A stretch of DNA of 64,000 nucleotides from Torreya grandis (taxonomy: Eukaryota > Streptophyta > Pinopsida > Cupressales > Taxaceae): contig JARHVA010001739.1 in assembly GCA_037957365.1 (NCBI GenBank), forward strand, positions 1,426,001 to 1,490,000, written 5' to 3'. Below, piece after piece: positions 10,011 through 22,290 of the stretch. Within the stretch, counting starts at the first letter, position 1. Each line of letters starts with the position of its first letter. Made by a program: the position numbers and the translations under genes. Below the pieces are notes generated by a model, which had not been told where the DNA came from, did no database searches, and saw nothing but the letters and a program-made list of their open reading frames with translations.

Positions 10011-11304
10011 GACACCAATAGTCCTTTTTGTCTCCACTACCAATGAGTGGTATTCAGGTATTGCTTATTTCCTGACTTATGGTGAATGTCCTGCTCATTT
10101 GTCTTACAAAAAAAGAAGGACTATCAAGTTGAAAGCTGCCAATTTTGTCCTTTGAGACAACGGCCTGTACAAGAGAAACATAGATGGAGTATTCCTTTGC
10201 TGTGTAGACAAAGAGCAATAAAGCCAGCTCTTGAAATCTTTCCACAATCTAGCCTGTGGAGGACATTTTTCTACTCCTATGACTACTCACAAGATTCTGT
10301 GAGCCAGGTATTACTATGGCTGACTCTTTTTGAAGATGCACATAAGTGGGTGAGGAAATGTGAACTCTGTCAGCAATTTATTGGAAAACCCAAGTTGGTT
10401 GCCTTGCCTCTCAAGCCAGTGATCATAGAGGAACCTTTCTAGCAATAGGGGATTGACTTTATTGAGACTATAAACCCATCTTCAAGTGTTGGACATGATT
10501 ATGTCATTACAACAACTGACTATTTCACCAAGTGGGTAGAAGCAATCCCAACTAAGCATGCTACTTCAGAAGTTGTATGCAACTTCCTCAAAGAGAATAT
10601 CATTTCCAGGTTTGGAGTTCCAACCAAAATAGTTACTGATAACGCAACTTGTTTCACCTCCCAGGAGATTACACAATTCTATTTCCATTATGGAATTACA
10701 CTCTCTCACTCTTCTGATTATTTCCACAAGGGAATGGACAAGCTGAATCCAGCAATAAGAATCTGGTAACTATCATCAAGAAGCTAGCAGATGATAATCA
10801 AAGGACATGGCATAAAGCATTGGTTGATGCTCTGTGGGTAGACAGGATCACACCAAAAAGGCAATTGGTATGTCTCCTTTTCAACTTCTTTACGGTATCA
10901 ATGCTGAGATACCAATCACCTTAGAGTTACTAGCCTTGAAATTGGGAAAGGCCATTGAAGATCAGACATATGAGAGTTCTCTTGACAAAATAATCATGTG
11001 CCTGACTCAGCTAGAGGAATAGAGAATCATGGTGGTGGATAGAATTGCTGCTCATCAAAGTCTGGTAAAGAAACTCTTTGACCAGAAGGCCAAAAATCGT
11101 GATTTCCAGATTGGGGATCAAGTCCTGTTGTGGGACAAGAGGAGAGAACCAAAGGGGATGCATGGAAAGTTTGACTCCCTTTGGAGGGGCCAATTTATAA
11201 TTCATCAGCACATTGGTGAAAATAGATTTCTATTGAAATACCAAGATGGCACACTCTTTTCTCTACCTCACAATGGGCAGCATCTGAAACACTTCAACTC
11301 TTGA
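10011..11304 (+). pseudogene. A integrase
   Basis: Integrase inserts the cDNA. The H2C2 finger has HNLACGGHF (His codons 10243 and 10263) and CELC (10359-10370). The core triad is Asp in GIDFIE (10455-10457), Asp in TDNATC (10638-10640) and Glu in GNGQAESSN (10745-10747). A frameshift just upstream of the last motif and stops in FQQWGID (Gln and Trp positions) break it. The C-terminal part at 11029-11304 is open and ends WRGQFIIHQ...DGTLFSLPHNGQHLKHF, a GPY/F-type module. No chromodomain follows. Confidence 0.92.
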
Positions 11305-11509
11305 AGTATCAGATCATTGCCTCTGTATATATGTATATTTGTACAATTTTTATTTCTATTTTGTTTTGTTTATTTTCTTTTTGATGCCTTTCATTTCTGG
11401 GTAGCATGACTCTGTAACCCAATGGTACACATGAAGACACTGGAGATTCTGGATTCTACTCCTTTCAATTCATTTTGTAATTGACAGAAGTTCCCCAACT
11501 GGAGCCAAC
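11305..11509 (+). other. A 3' untranslated stretch before the 3' LTR
   Basis: Non-coding, T-rich. I expected a polypurine tract just before 11510 but see only a short mixed stretch (AACTGGAGCCAAC), so the tract is degenerate or not classical. Confidence 0.5.
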
Positions 11510-11929
11510 TGTTGTCCCCCAAAAGCTATCACTCATTTTTGGGACAACATTTGAACTATTTTGGTCTTCCATACCAAAATTTGTCTCTTCCCTTTTCAAA
11601 ATTTGTCCTGGGCATTCAAATTATTCATTTTTCAAGCTTCTCAAAAAATCTACGAACTCTGTAGGCTTGAATCTACAAACTCTAGAACTCAAAGAAGAGA
11701 AATCTACGGACTGTGCAAGAAAAGGAAAATCTACGGACTATGCAAGTCAAGTCCAATGGGCTTTATAGGGTGATTTATATGAACTCTTTCAAGGTTAGAG
11801 AAAATCTATGGACTTGGTTTCTACAGACTCTACAGGCAGGTTCATTTATACAGGTTCAAAGGCTTCTGCAGGCAGTTTCAGTCAAAAGAATCAGTTTTCA
11901 ACACTTAGTCATTTTTTGGGATTGGTTCA

Positions 11930-12835
11930 GAGCCTTAGTTCAATCAAAAATCTCCATCGGCAAGCATCTAAGTGCAAAAAGAGACTTGAACCATTGAACC
12001 GTTGAACCATTGAACCACTTTGGTTCAAAGGTTCAACGGGTTCAAGGTTCAACAGGTTCAACGTCATTGGCAAGAGTTAAGCGCTTCATCAAGGTTCAAA
12101 GTTCAATCATTTCAATTGGTTCATCGGCTTCAAAACACTTAGCCAAATCAAGGTGGCTTGAACCATTAAACCGTTGAACCATTGAACCACTTTGGTTCAA
12201 AGGTTCAACGGGTTCAAGGTTCAAAGTGGGTTCATTCAAATGGTTCGCTCAGTTCATCGCTTCAGTTCAATCAAATGAACCATTGGCTTGAACCATTTTG
12301 GTTCAAATCTTGGTTCAACCGATTGGTTCAATGAAGTGGTTCAACGGTGGGTTCAATCAAAGGAATGGTTCAATGGCTTGGTTCAACCAAATGGTTCACT
12401 CAGTTGGTTCATTCGCTCAGTTCATCCTTTGGTTCAATCAAATAGTTCATCAATCAGTTCAAGGCTTTGTTTGAACCGTTGAACCAAATCTCAAATCTTG
12501 GTTCAATGAAAAGGTTCAACGTCTTTGTTCAATAGAGCTTTTCATCGGCTTGGTTCATTCAATTGAACCATCGGCTTGAACCATTTTGGTTCAAAGCTTG
12601 GTTCAACCGATTGGTTCAACGAAGTGGTTCAAAGCTATGGTTCAAACACATGGTTCAAAGGCAAGTTCAACGCATGGTTCAACCAAGCGGTTCACTCACT
12701 TGGTTCATCCACTTGATTCATTCAGTCAGTTCATCGGCTTGAACCATTTTTGGTTCAACCGATTGGTTCAACGAAATGGTTCAACTGTTGGTTCATCACC
12801 AAAGTTCAAAGGGGTGGTTCAATGCAAAAGGAAGC
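11930..12835 (+). repeat. GGTTCAA / TTGAACC-rich zone, A 3' LTR
   Basis: Counterpart of 2590-3480, with the same dense mix of both orientations. Some short motif blocks are gained or lost relative to the 5' copy, for example an extra TTGAACCGTTGAACC around 11995 and 12170. Confidence 0.85.
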
Positions 12836-12969
12836 TTCCCAAAGGACAAGTGCCCTTGTGGAGGACACTTAATCAACAAAAGAACCCTTCGAAAGGGTCA
12901 TTTTTAAGGAAGCCGAAAGGTAATTCTTTCAAATTTTTGTTTAAGGCATTTAAAATTGGCTAAAGACAT

Positions 12970-13026
12970 AATTCTTTCAGACTTTTGTCCAAAGGAATTC
13001 CTTTGGACAAAAAGTCTGGAAGAATT
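12970..13026. repeat. 57-bp palindrome in A 3' LTR, paired changes
   Basis: Same position as 3632-3688. The inner arms read GTCCAAAGG and CCTTTGGAC instead of GTCTGAAGG and CCTTCAGAC, so two base pairs are altered on both arms while pairing is kept. Confidence 0.88.
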
Positions 13027-13916
13027 CAAGAAGTAAATGCGGAAAAAAACCCGAAGACTTGTTCAAAGACTTGGCGGAAGAATTTCCAAATTTTTGTCCG
13101 CGGGGACTTTTTGTTTGTGGGAATTTTCCTCAAGGAAATTGTCCGTGGGTGAAAGCCCAGGGAAAATGTCCAGGAAAGTACCTACGGAGAAAGCTCGAGG
13201 GATAGTCTGCAGGGGAAAATGTGAGAGACTCTTAAGGAAAAGGCCGCCGAAGGACCCTGAAGGGCAGGTGCCCTTGCAGGGGACTCTCAGCTGCCAAAGT
13301 TGAAGGACATTTTCAAGAAGTTCAAAGAAAGAACTTAACTATTTTCTAAAACAAAGAAGCCCGAAGGCCATTTGAAGACTGCCTGAAAAGACAGATACCC
13401 TTGCGGAGGGCTCTTTTTGACTCATTCAGGGATCATTTCTTAAGGTCTGAAAGGGCAAGTCCAATCCAAAAAAGTGCCAAACAGAGAGCTGAAAGAGGAC
13501 CAAGGGGTGACGTGCCCGAAGACGTCAAATTCAAGACAGTGAACTAGCCATTGAGAGCACATCGATGGGCGTGTGAATGTCAATTTTAAAGCCCATAAAA
13601 TAGCCATTGATCCTTTGAATCTACAGACCTGAATGCATTCACAGACTTCAAGGCCAAGACCAGTAGAAAGCGAGGAAGAAATAAAACAACAAATTGAATC
13701 CAGGACCCGATTCAATTAACCAAAAAAGGAGGAACGATGAAGGTAAGATCAGATCGCTAGGTGGACATTGAAAGTTACAAACTTTCAATTGTGTGGCTTG
13801 TTTATCTACATTGAGAAGATCAAATGGGTAAAATGCCCCAAAGTTCCAGCCTATCTTCCTAACAATTTTCCACGCAACATGATGTGTTACTGTTCCTGAG
13901 TCCTCCTTGAAGAGGC

Positions 13917-13924
13917 TATATAAG
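13917..13924 (+). promoter_or_regulatory. TATA box of A 3' LTR
   Basis: TATATAAG in GGCTATATAAGGGACC, identical to the 5' LTR copy. Confidence 0.7.
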
Positions 13925-14545
13925 GGACCCTCTCTTATTGTAAATGGATCTCTTTTTTGACAATCTGAACGAAACTTTGCCCAAATTGAAAGGCATCATT
14001 GAGACTTTGTGCTCAGTCTGTTGATCATATTTTGTTATTGGAATAAGAAAGCAAGGGACTTTTTCAGACTTTGTGCTGTGATATCTTTGTTGTTGAGGAA
14101 ATTGTTCTTATGTCTTTTTCCTTGATATATTTTTTGTTCCATTAATTCAACAAGTAAGATTAGTAAAATTAGTCAGGAAAGTGTCCTTGAAGAATCAACT
14201 GTGGAGAGACTTTGTGCCCCCATAGCTGCCTTCAGTGTGTTTTCTTTTCATTTCTATGTAAAAGACTTTGGGATGACTTTGTGCCCTCATTGTCTTTCGT
14301 ATATTACTCTTGAGCATTTCAGGTGGAGACTTTATGCTGTATCTTGATTTTCTGGTTACTACGCCCTCAGTTACATTCTTGCTTTTATTTCCAGGAGTAT
14401 TCTGTGTGGCTGGCTGAATAGTTCTTCTGAAAGAAGAGGAGTGTTGTCTGTCATTTCCCTTGAGTTTTTCCTTTGTTTTGCACACATCATCTCTGAAGAA
14501 AGAGAGATGGATGGCTTGTTCTACCCTTGAGTATTATTTTTTGTC

Positions 14546-14647
<102 letters not shown>

Positions 14648-14801
14648 GCATATCCACTGGGAACCTGCCCTTGATGAAAAGAGAGAGTAGTCCCCTTCTG
14701 ATGTAATAAAATTACACAGCAGGACGACTAATCTTCTTACTTTGGCTAATTAGACCTATTTTGTTTAATAATACGCTGATCAACAAAATATTCAACCAAC
14801 A

Positions 14802-14806
14802 AACTC
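14802..14806. repeat. Target-site duplication AACTC, right of element A
   Basis: Matches 2112-2116 exactly. E0 sequence resumes from here. Confidence 0.92.
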
Positions 14807-14929
14807 ATCCTCTACTTATTCCACATGATTAGTGATTATGACCATAGCTAGAGAGGACATACTATCACATTTTTCTTTAGGTTGATATAACCATAACTAT
14901 TTTACAATATTTATTGATGGTTATGTAGG

Positions 14930-15290
14930 TGGATATAAATAAATCCATTTTGCTTTAAGACCATTTGAGATGGTCATATCTATTGATCTACAATTAATTA
15001 TAGCTATCACTATTGATAACCTAGGCCTTTCTAGGATCAATGGGTATCCAATTTATCTATTTTTAGGCTAGAAAATAATGAAATCAATGAGGTACTCCTA
15101 TGAATATATATTTAATGTTATATCCTCAATGACACCTTCTGGTTTAGTATTAGAATTATATGCCATGTGCAAGATTATGGTGGTGGGTTGCATATCTATT
15201 AGAGATATTTTGCATGGTGTCCATAGTTATTAGATTAATTGAAACTCATAAATCCACCAATACATTTGGTATTTTTTTCTTTCCAATCAT
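14930..15290 (-). pseudogene. E0 aspartic protease relic
   Basis: The minus strand reads VLVDL-stop-VSINLIT (the DSGAS active site with Gly lost to a stop), then KPEGVIEDITLNIYS, and GYPLILERPRL followed by NCRSIDMTISNG. These are the start, middle and LLGRPWL-like end of a Ty3/gypsy protease. It lies between E0 gag and the RT that resumes on the other side of A, which confirms that A split E0 pol. Confidence 0.85.
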
Positions 15291-15599
15291 TACAAAAATA
15301 ACATGACTCCCTAAATCCTCATACTTGGGTAAAAGTAACTTCCCTGCTAATAAATCACCAAGCTTGCCTGCTAATAAATAATGAAATTTGTATATTGAGT
15401 TTTCTAAGTTCCTAAATCAATTAAGATTCCCTTTTATCTTCTATTTTTATAGGTTTCTCTTAAATCTTATTCTTTTTTCACTGATTGATCTTATTGACTT
15501 TATTTTTGATGAGGAATTTATGTGATGATAATCTGAGGTTCTTTTATCATTTTTCCTGACCTAAAGTATGTGTCTGCACATTCAATAACATCTACCCCT

Positions 15600-17170
15600 A
15601 TGGTTTCACCTTGTTTATTTAAATAAACCTACATATTATTTGTATTTGCTACTGGCTGGGTAGGTAGCTGAGGTTGGTTTACATTATTTATAGAAAGTGA
15701 TTGATTTCCCTAAGGAGCCATCAATGTTTGTTGTTGTAGAAACCTTCTTTTTTGTTGATTATAGTTTGGGTCAGGGCTCCAATGTTGATTTACCTATGGT
15801 TACTAATGATCTTGGGGTATTCAATTTTGTTGAAAAGGTTGGGGCATCATGCATGGTTTTGGCATCCATTATTGGTTGCCCCACTAAGGTGGTGCTACCC
15901 AAAGTTGTGGAGGTGCATGCTATTATGGAAAATGAATCCTTGAGACAAACTAATATGGTTGATTTTATGGGAAGGAATTTCCTTGCCTTTATACATAGTT
16001 TAATTCCTCTATGGTCTATAAATTCTATTTGAGATGGTTCTTAAGAGTATTAAGGTGACTACAATTTATTGTATCATGATCTTGAGCATCACATATTTCA
16101 TAAAATTATGTTTTGTATAGATGATAATCTCTAAGTGAATGTTTTAATTTGCACTTTGGATAATAGATATATAATGGTTCAATGTTATATTTTTCCTTAG
16201 CTTTCAAGACATCTAATTTTTTGTTCAGTTGGACCAGTATATCTATTTTGAAATTTGATAGTTCCTCCATGGGTTGGCTTACATCAATAGATTTCCCTAG
16301 TTTACTTCTCCTACTACTAGGTTTTATCTTAGAGTAGCTATTACATAATCATGTAATCTCTTGGAAGTCTAGTTTGGTAATACCCCCCTTCCCCATGAGA
16401 TTCAAAGAATCCCTAGAGGCATCATCCAATCCTTTAAGTAAAATAGTTTTGATCAATTCCTTGAATAGATCATATCCACACCTGTTATGGGAAAAAACAA
16501 ACTGATTTAGATAATATTCAAGGTTCTCATCTTAATTTTGATTTATCTTGAATAATTTTTTGTGTATATCTTTGAACCTACAATAATGTTGGTATTTATT
16601 CAAGAATAATATTTCCATTTCTCTCCAAGTGATGATAGAGTTTCCTGCTAGTCCAATAAACCATCTCATTTCTCTTTCCTTCAAAGTAGAGGGAAAGGGT
16701 TTCAAATTTTGATTGTCTAAAGTGTAATCATAGGTTTGGTAGAGAACTTCAAACTCAAAAAGGAATTTATCTAGGTCTTAAGTGGATAGACCTCTAAAGG
16801 TAGATAAATTAGACGGGGAAATATATTTCAATGTTGTTCGATCATCATTCTCAAAGACTATTGGGTAAGAGAAAGTCCTTTCAAGAGGATTTTTGTGAAG
16901 GTTTTCTACATGACCTATATTTTATCTCATTGTAAATAGAGTTCTATTGAGAGGAGGAGATCCTTTAAGATCTTGTAGCTATTCACTGTTATAAAGTTCA
17001 ACTTTTGTAGAGGAAGATTCCTCTAGATCTTGGCATGTACTTCTAAAAAACTTGCTTATTTATTTCTTTAAGATTTTTGTATTTTCTAAAAGTACCGTGA
17101 TTATCTCTCCTAAAGGATGAGGATATTTTGGAATAAACCTCCCTTGTGAATCCCTTTTCCTACTCATATA
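15600..17170 (-). pseudogene. E0 gag relic
   Basis: A start-like MSRKRDSQGRF lies near 17160 on the minus strand, about 90 bases inside the primer site. The Retrotrans_gag core reads MRWFIGLAGNSIITWREME then FLNKYQHYCRFKDIHKK (about 16560-16680), followed by YLNQFVFSHNRCGYDLFKEL. A degenerate knuckle, ICDAQDHDTINC, is at about 16050-16100, and a Gln-rich tail (NYNQQKRRFLQQQT) ends near 15690. Stops are scattered. The 111-codon plus-strand open frame at 15697-16032 is only a shadow of this tail. Confidence 0.85.
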
Positions 17171-17260
17171 CTTGTATTTGATAAGAGAGTAATTTACTCA
17201 ATTTTTTTTGGTTTTTTACTGTTAGCGTAAGAGTTTACCTTACTAACACTTTATAAGAAT

Positions 17261-17278
17261 TCCCTGACAATAATGCCA
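17261..17278 (-). other. E0 primer-binding site (tRNA-Asp type, decayed)
   Basis: The minus strand reads TGGCATTATTGTCAGGGA. The complement of plant tRNA-Asp is TGGCGCCGTTGCCGGGGA. All six mismatches are C-to-T or G-to-A. Four bases further on, LTR sequence begins with the expected terminal CA (minus strand). Confidence 0.8.
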
Positions 17279-17282
17279 AAAA

Positions 17283-18693
17283 TGATGGGTGTCATTGTTA
17301 TCCCTTCATTTAACTAATCTACGTTGGTGTCATTTCTTACCAAGGCTAGTTTATAAGGTTGTCTATAACAAGGTATTTATTAGGTTTAACTAACAGTGTT
17401 GGTTGGGGGTTTTTAGAGTTGATCTATCCTAAGTTTCTACTACCTAATGTCTTAACCAAATGTTTGAAAGAAACACACTTGCTCAAAATTTAAACACACC
17501 AAAATGAATGAAGTGATTTACAATCAATCACACAATTATGTTGAAAATTAAACACACTAAAATCAAATATCAAATACACACTCTAAGCTAAGTTTTAGAA
17601 TTAAGATTACTAAAATTGAAGAAGTGAAAAATACTTGTTAAAATCTTAAGGCTCAACACATTAACAGTCTATTTTGACCTACAGGTTATCAATCCAATCA
17701 CACAAAATAATTATATTAATTCTAATTAAAAAAATTATAAATACTAAAATTACATGTCTTATCTCCTTAGGGAGTGGGCCCTTACTCACCCTTCGATTCA
17801 GGGTCAAAACAATTTAGTCTTTAGAAAGCTATCTTGACTAATGTATAGAAATGAAAGAGTATTTTGCCACAAAATCTTCTTGTATTCAAAATTAAAATTC
17901 TTACAATGTTTTTCACTCCTTTCAGATCAAGCATAGATATGCATTTTATCAAATACAAAAGAAACTGTCCTAAATACTAGGCAACAACTTAACTAACTAA
18001 AACAAGAGGATATTCAGAAAGATTGGTTTATATGGCCAAAATAGAGAAGATAATTGCAACAAGATCTAAACATGTTTGGGAAGATCCTTATGGGATTTAC
18101 AACTGATTCTTCCAATCATAACTAGTTACCAAATCTTATCTACAATGTATCCATATCATCTTATCTAGAGTTTCAACCTATATCTACTAGCTTCTATAAA
18201 TGGAAAGTTATACATAAATAGAAGTTTATGGATAGACATATGTAAAATTAGAAATTATCTAGAGGAGTCATAAATCATCATGGAATAGATTAAGGAACTT
18301 TTGAAATGCCTTGAAACATGTTGTGGATGAGTCCATAGTGAGTTGTGAGAGTCTATAGCCTGACTATCGTAATCTATAGCTTGACCATCATAATTTGTAA
18401 TTGTCTACCAAGGTCTATGGATTGCCTAGAAAATTCTAGAGTTGTGCTTGAATGATTATTTTGTGGTCATGGGCAATTCCTTATCTTCATGAGATCATAG
18501 CAAAACTCTTATTTAGATGATATAATACCTGTACATATCAAATATGGAAGACTAAACATGAAAATAGTTAGAACATCGTGTAAAGAATGTTAAATCAGAC
18601 TCACATAAGCTTATATATAAAAAAACATTCATTTTATACCTTAGGCTAGTTATAAACCCTAATAATACATGCAATGCTCAACTTAAATGACAT
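17283..18693 (-). repeat. E0 LTR, PBS-proximal part, cut by B
   Basis: Begins at the CA next to the primer site and carries no coding signal. It runs at least to the B insertion at 18694. TATA-like sites on the minus strand are at about 18608-18620 (TATATATAAGC) and about 18195-18207. The other LTR of E0 lies outside the window, so the length is unknown; 43858 onwards may be its continuation. Confidence 0.6.
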
Positions 18694-19536
18694 TGTAGAC
18701 ACTATAGAACTACACAGTTCTAGTTGTAGTAAGATACCCCTCGGCCCCCTTGGCTCCCTTGGGTTAGGATTAATTATTAAAATCCTTTAACACACCCATT
18801 TACCCTTGTTTGGCTAATTTAATAAATTTAATTAATTAAGAAGGCCTATTTACACCTCCTCACCCAAACCCATGGCTAATTGATCGACACCTAGCCTTAA
18901 GAGTAATTCCCACCTAGACATTTAATGCCCTAACCCCCTAGAATTATTCCTCATGCATCCATTATTACCCTTAGACCATTTCCATTAGTTTTAAGAACCA
19001 ATCATAAGTGCAAATGCTTATTTTTGGCAAACTTGAACTTATTCTCCCTAACCGATGCTGGTCACCCCTCAACTGGTGTTGGTTGATTAGGACTAGTGAT
19101 GGCTACTTAATGTAACCTAAAAACCTTGCCTCAAGAGGTTGAATCTATCTTTTGTGAGAGAAAATTAGACTCTCAAGAAAATAAAAACTCTCAGGTGAAC
19201 CAACAACTAGACCATAGACATTCAAGTGATTCAACAACTCATCATGAAGAGCCAAAGTATTGTTACTGTGCCCATATAGCTCTAGGATCTCACATAGCTT
19301 GAACTCAACCTCAACATTCCTTCAATTCAACAACTTCAAAAGCTAAGTATTTACACTTACTAATCCACCATTTTCTAGTTGATTTCTTATCTGTAGGTCA
19401 TCCTCCTGAGCCAAAGAGGAGTGTCTACAATCGATTGGATTATAGAGTGCACTACATCCATGTTCTTCTTACCTCACCCTTATTTAAGTTTTACTCTCTT
19501 CTAAAGGAAAATAAACATGATAAAAATAGTGAAACA
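18694..19536 (+). repeat. B 5' LTR, with internal deletion
   Basis: Starts TGTAGACACTATAGAAC and ends GTGAAACA. It matches 42285-43852 in two blocks: 18694-19360 and 19361-19536. The 714 bases between the matching blocks in the 3' LTR are absent here, with a single CTTAC at the join. Confidence 0.8.
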
Positions 19537-19539
19537 TGC

Positions 19540-19559
19540 TGGCATGCCCAATGGAACCC
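19540..19559 (+). other. B primer-binding site (tRNA not identified)
   Basis: TGGCATGCCCAATGGAACCC starts three bases after the LTR end. Reversing likely CpG decay gives a TGGCGCGCCC-type primer site as in other plant Ty3/gypsy elements, but I cannot name the tRNA. Confidence 0.5.
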
Positions 19560-20615
19560 TTGAGATTTTCTTGGGGTCATAGTTATTTAGGACATTTAGT
19601 TGCATTAGTGAAATTTTCATCCTTTACAAATTTCATTTTTTAAATTAAAACGTTCTTTCTTTCTTTCTTGCATTTAAAATATTACTTTCAATTTCTTCTT
19701 TTCCAAAAGAAAGTTTAGTCCTTACTTGCATTTTTATAAGAGGTTAAAATTTTCATTATTTCCTTCATTTTCTAAAAATCAAAAGAACTCATCCTAGGAT
19801 TAGTATTTGCATCTTCATATTGCATTTAGTTATATCATAGTTATTATTATACTCATTGAAAAGAAATCAAAATTTTCCTTTGGGTTTAAAAATAACTTGC
19901 ATCCATTACTTTCTTGCTTGTTTTATTCACATAGTTTAATCTAAATGGTGAAATTAATCATAACAAGTCACTTATTATCACACACAATACCAAACTACAC
20001 ATTCAAATGAAACATCAAATAATGACATAAGGCCCGACTAGGATTTCATCACCTAATGGTAAACCTTTCCCCTGGCTATCCCACTTGGACTTCAATACCA
20101 AAAAGAGAAACCAAAACTTAGTTTGCTGGCTAAGTATAATCTCTAGTAATTTGGTATATTTTGGCTAAACACCTGGTACCCTTATCAATATAGTGTGTGA
20201 AGTGATGGTGTAGGACCCAATATCAAGCCACATCTCAAATTATAATACAAATTTTTGAGAGCCTTTAACAACTTGAAACTATCTTTCAAATTCCTCTTCT
20301 ATTTACTGTTCTACAAGCCCAAGTTGAGTCTCATAACTTATTAAAAATTAAGGCATAAGCCCAAAGAGAGATAAAAAGTATTCTAGGACTTAAACGTACT
20401 CTTAGTGTATGCTTATTTTCCTTGAATCCTTTATTTTGTTTGCTTCTATTTTGAGTGTGTGAGATCACTTTCACCCTTATTTCATCTTTATTTTCATGGT
20501 TTTGACAATATAACAACTCAGAATCTAAGCAAACCAAGATCCACCTCCCAACCACCCGTCTTCTTCTTCATCCATGGAGTATATCTCAGATGCATAAAAT
20601 TACACCCATCACTTC
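19560..20615 (+). other. B leader
   Basis: About 1 kb, AT-rich, no open frame or motif that I recognise. A minus-strand open stretch at 20331-20555 has no family resemblance. Confidence 0.45.
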
Positions 20616-22290
20616 GAAAGTACTAGTATGCTTTGGAAATTTACCCAAGGAGATACATATTCTACCCTTCTTGATAACAATACCATAGCTCTCAAACACT
20701 ACCTTTCCACCATGTCTCATCATACCTCTACTTCAATTCCTTTCATTGAGCCACCCTATGGCATGCCACCTTACCTTATGGGTAGCACCTTGATTGCCAC
20801 TATCTCCACCTAACCTTTGGTTACCCAAGCCTTTTATTTCAAAGAAACCCTTCAAACACCACCACCCAAAACCAATCTCTTCCACCAACAATACCCAAAC
20901 ACCTTCTACCCCAACCAACAACCCTTTCAACATAGAAGCAACCCAACCTTTGGTAACCCTTATACCACTTACCATTGGATTACTTTACACTAGTGTTGAT
21001 ACCCTACCCCTTGTCATTTCCAACCCACCATCTTCCACCCCTTTCCAAAATTTGTTAGTTTCCATGCTCTCTACACTCGCACCTATTATCACTAGGGTAA
21101 CTACATACCCTCAACCTACCAACCCAACCATATCTCTTCCCTAACAAGAGCCCATTCCACTAAACCTAGGGTATGTCCCAAACCCAAAAGGGAACATGCC
21201 TCCACCTTCTTCCCAAACTTCCATGCCCACTTAACAATATGTGGTATCTTCCCAACCTTCCATGCCCACTTACCAATATGTGTCATCCTCCTAACCCTCT
21301 ACTAGTTACCCATATGTATCAACTTCACAACCTCGATAAAATATACCTTATAATTATTGGGGTGCATAACTGAAAACTAATCTTATCAATATTTTGATGG
21401 ACAAGATGACAAATCTAGATTCATCCATTTTTGGTGCCCATAACATCCACTCATATGACCAAATTTACAATGAGCTAATCCACCTATCCATCCCAATCTG
21501 ACCATACCTTGCATAGTGGGAGCTTCCAAATTTTCTAAGTTTCAAAGTAAAGAAGATCCCCAACAACATATTAGAGGGTTTAGGCATTCATGTTATTTGA
21601 TTGATTACAATGATGCTCTTCTTCTCTGCACTTTCCCCATGTCCCTATCTAGACTTGCATTATATTTGTATAGTGTTATTACCAAGCACTCCCTCTTCTC
21701 TTTTGCCCAACTTACCAAAAATTTCTTAGACCATTTCTATATAAATATTTCTAAGAAATTTTCTATCATTGACCTATATTTTATCAAGAAATTTGAGGAT
21801 GAGTCAATTATTGACTTTGTATCTCATTGGAGAGGGTTGATTAAGCAACTCTCATTCTCTTTGCCCCAACTCAAGTTGATTGAGATTTTCTATCAGGCTT
21901 GTGATAATCATATCTCATCAACCTTATAGGTTCAAACTTTCCAAACCTTTAATGAGGCATTCACCATGGATTGAAATTTTGAGATTAGAGCTATAGATGA
22001 GAGAAAGCTTAAATTGAGGAACAAAAATTCTAGTTTCAAATCAAACAAATCTTCTTCCTCCAAAACTACCAAACACACCAACACCAAATCTAAAGGAATT
22101 ACAAATGCATTTTTGCTTAAAATGGCTCCACCCCTAGTTGTCAACCAACCTAGTTATTCCACCTGCTCCAACCAAAATGCCAAAACCCAAAACTATTGTC
22201 CAAAAATAATATACTCCACTAGGGGAGTCATACGCTTCAATTTTGGAAAAGTTGTTAAAATCATCTATCATCCAACTTCCTCTAATTAAA
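20616..22290 (+). pseudogene. B gag relic
   Basis: The 137-codon open stretch at 21516-21929 is the conserved gag core: KFSKFQSKEDPQQHIRGF, then LLLCTFPMSLSRLALYLYSV, FAQLTKNFLDHFYINISKK and FVSHWRGLIKQLSFSLPQ. Upstream (20616-21510) is a Pro/Thr/Ser-rich N-terminal part in broken frames, including a 116-codon stretch at 20794-21144. Downstream, 22014-22289 continues with a basic Lys/Ser tail. It would form the particle shell. Minus-strand stretches here are shadows. Confidence 0.8.

Noticed and set aside
15697..16032. 111-codon plus-strand frame
   Set aside because: Shadow of the E0 gag tail on the minus strand.
20733..20975. Gly/Val-rich minus-strand frame
   Set aside because: Shadow of the Pro/Thr-rich gag N-terminus of B on the plus strand.
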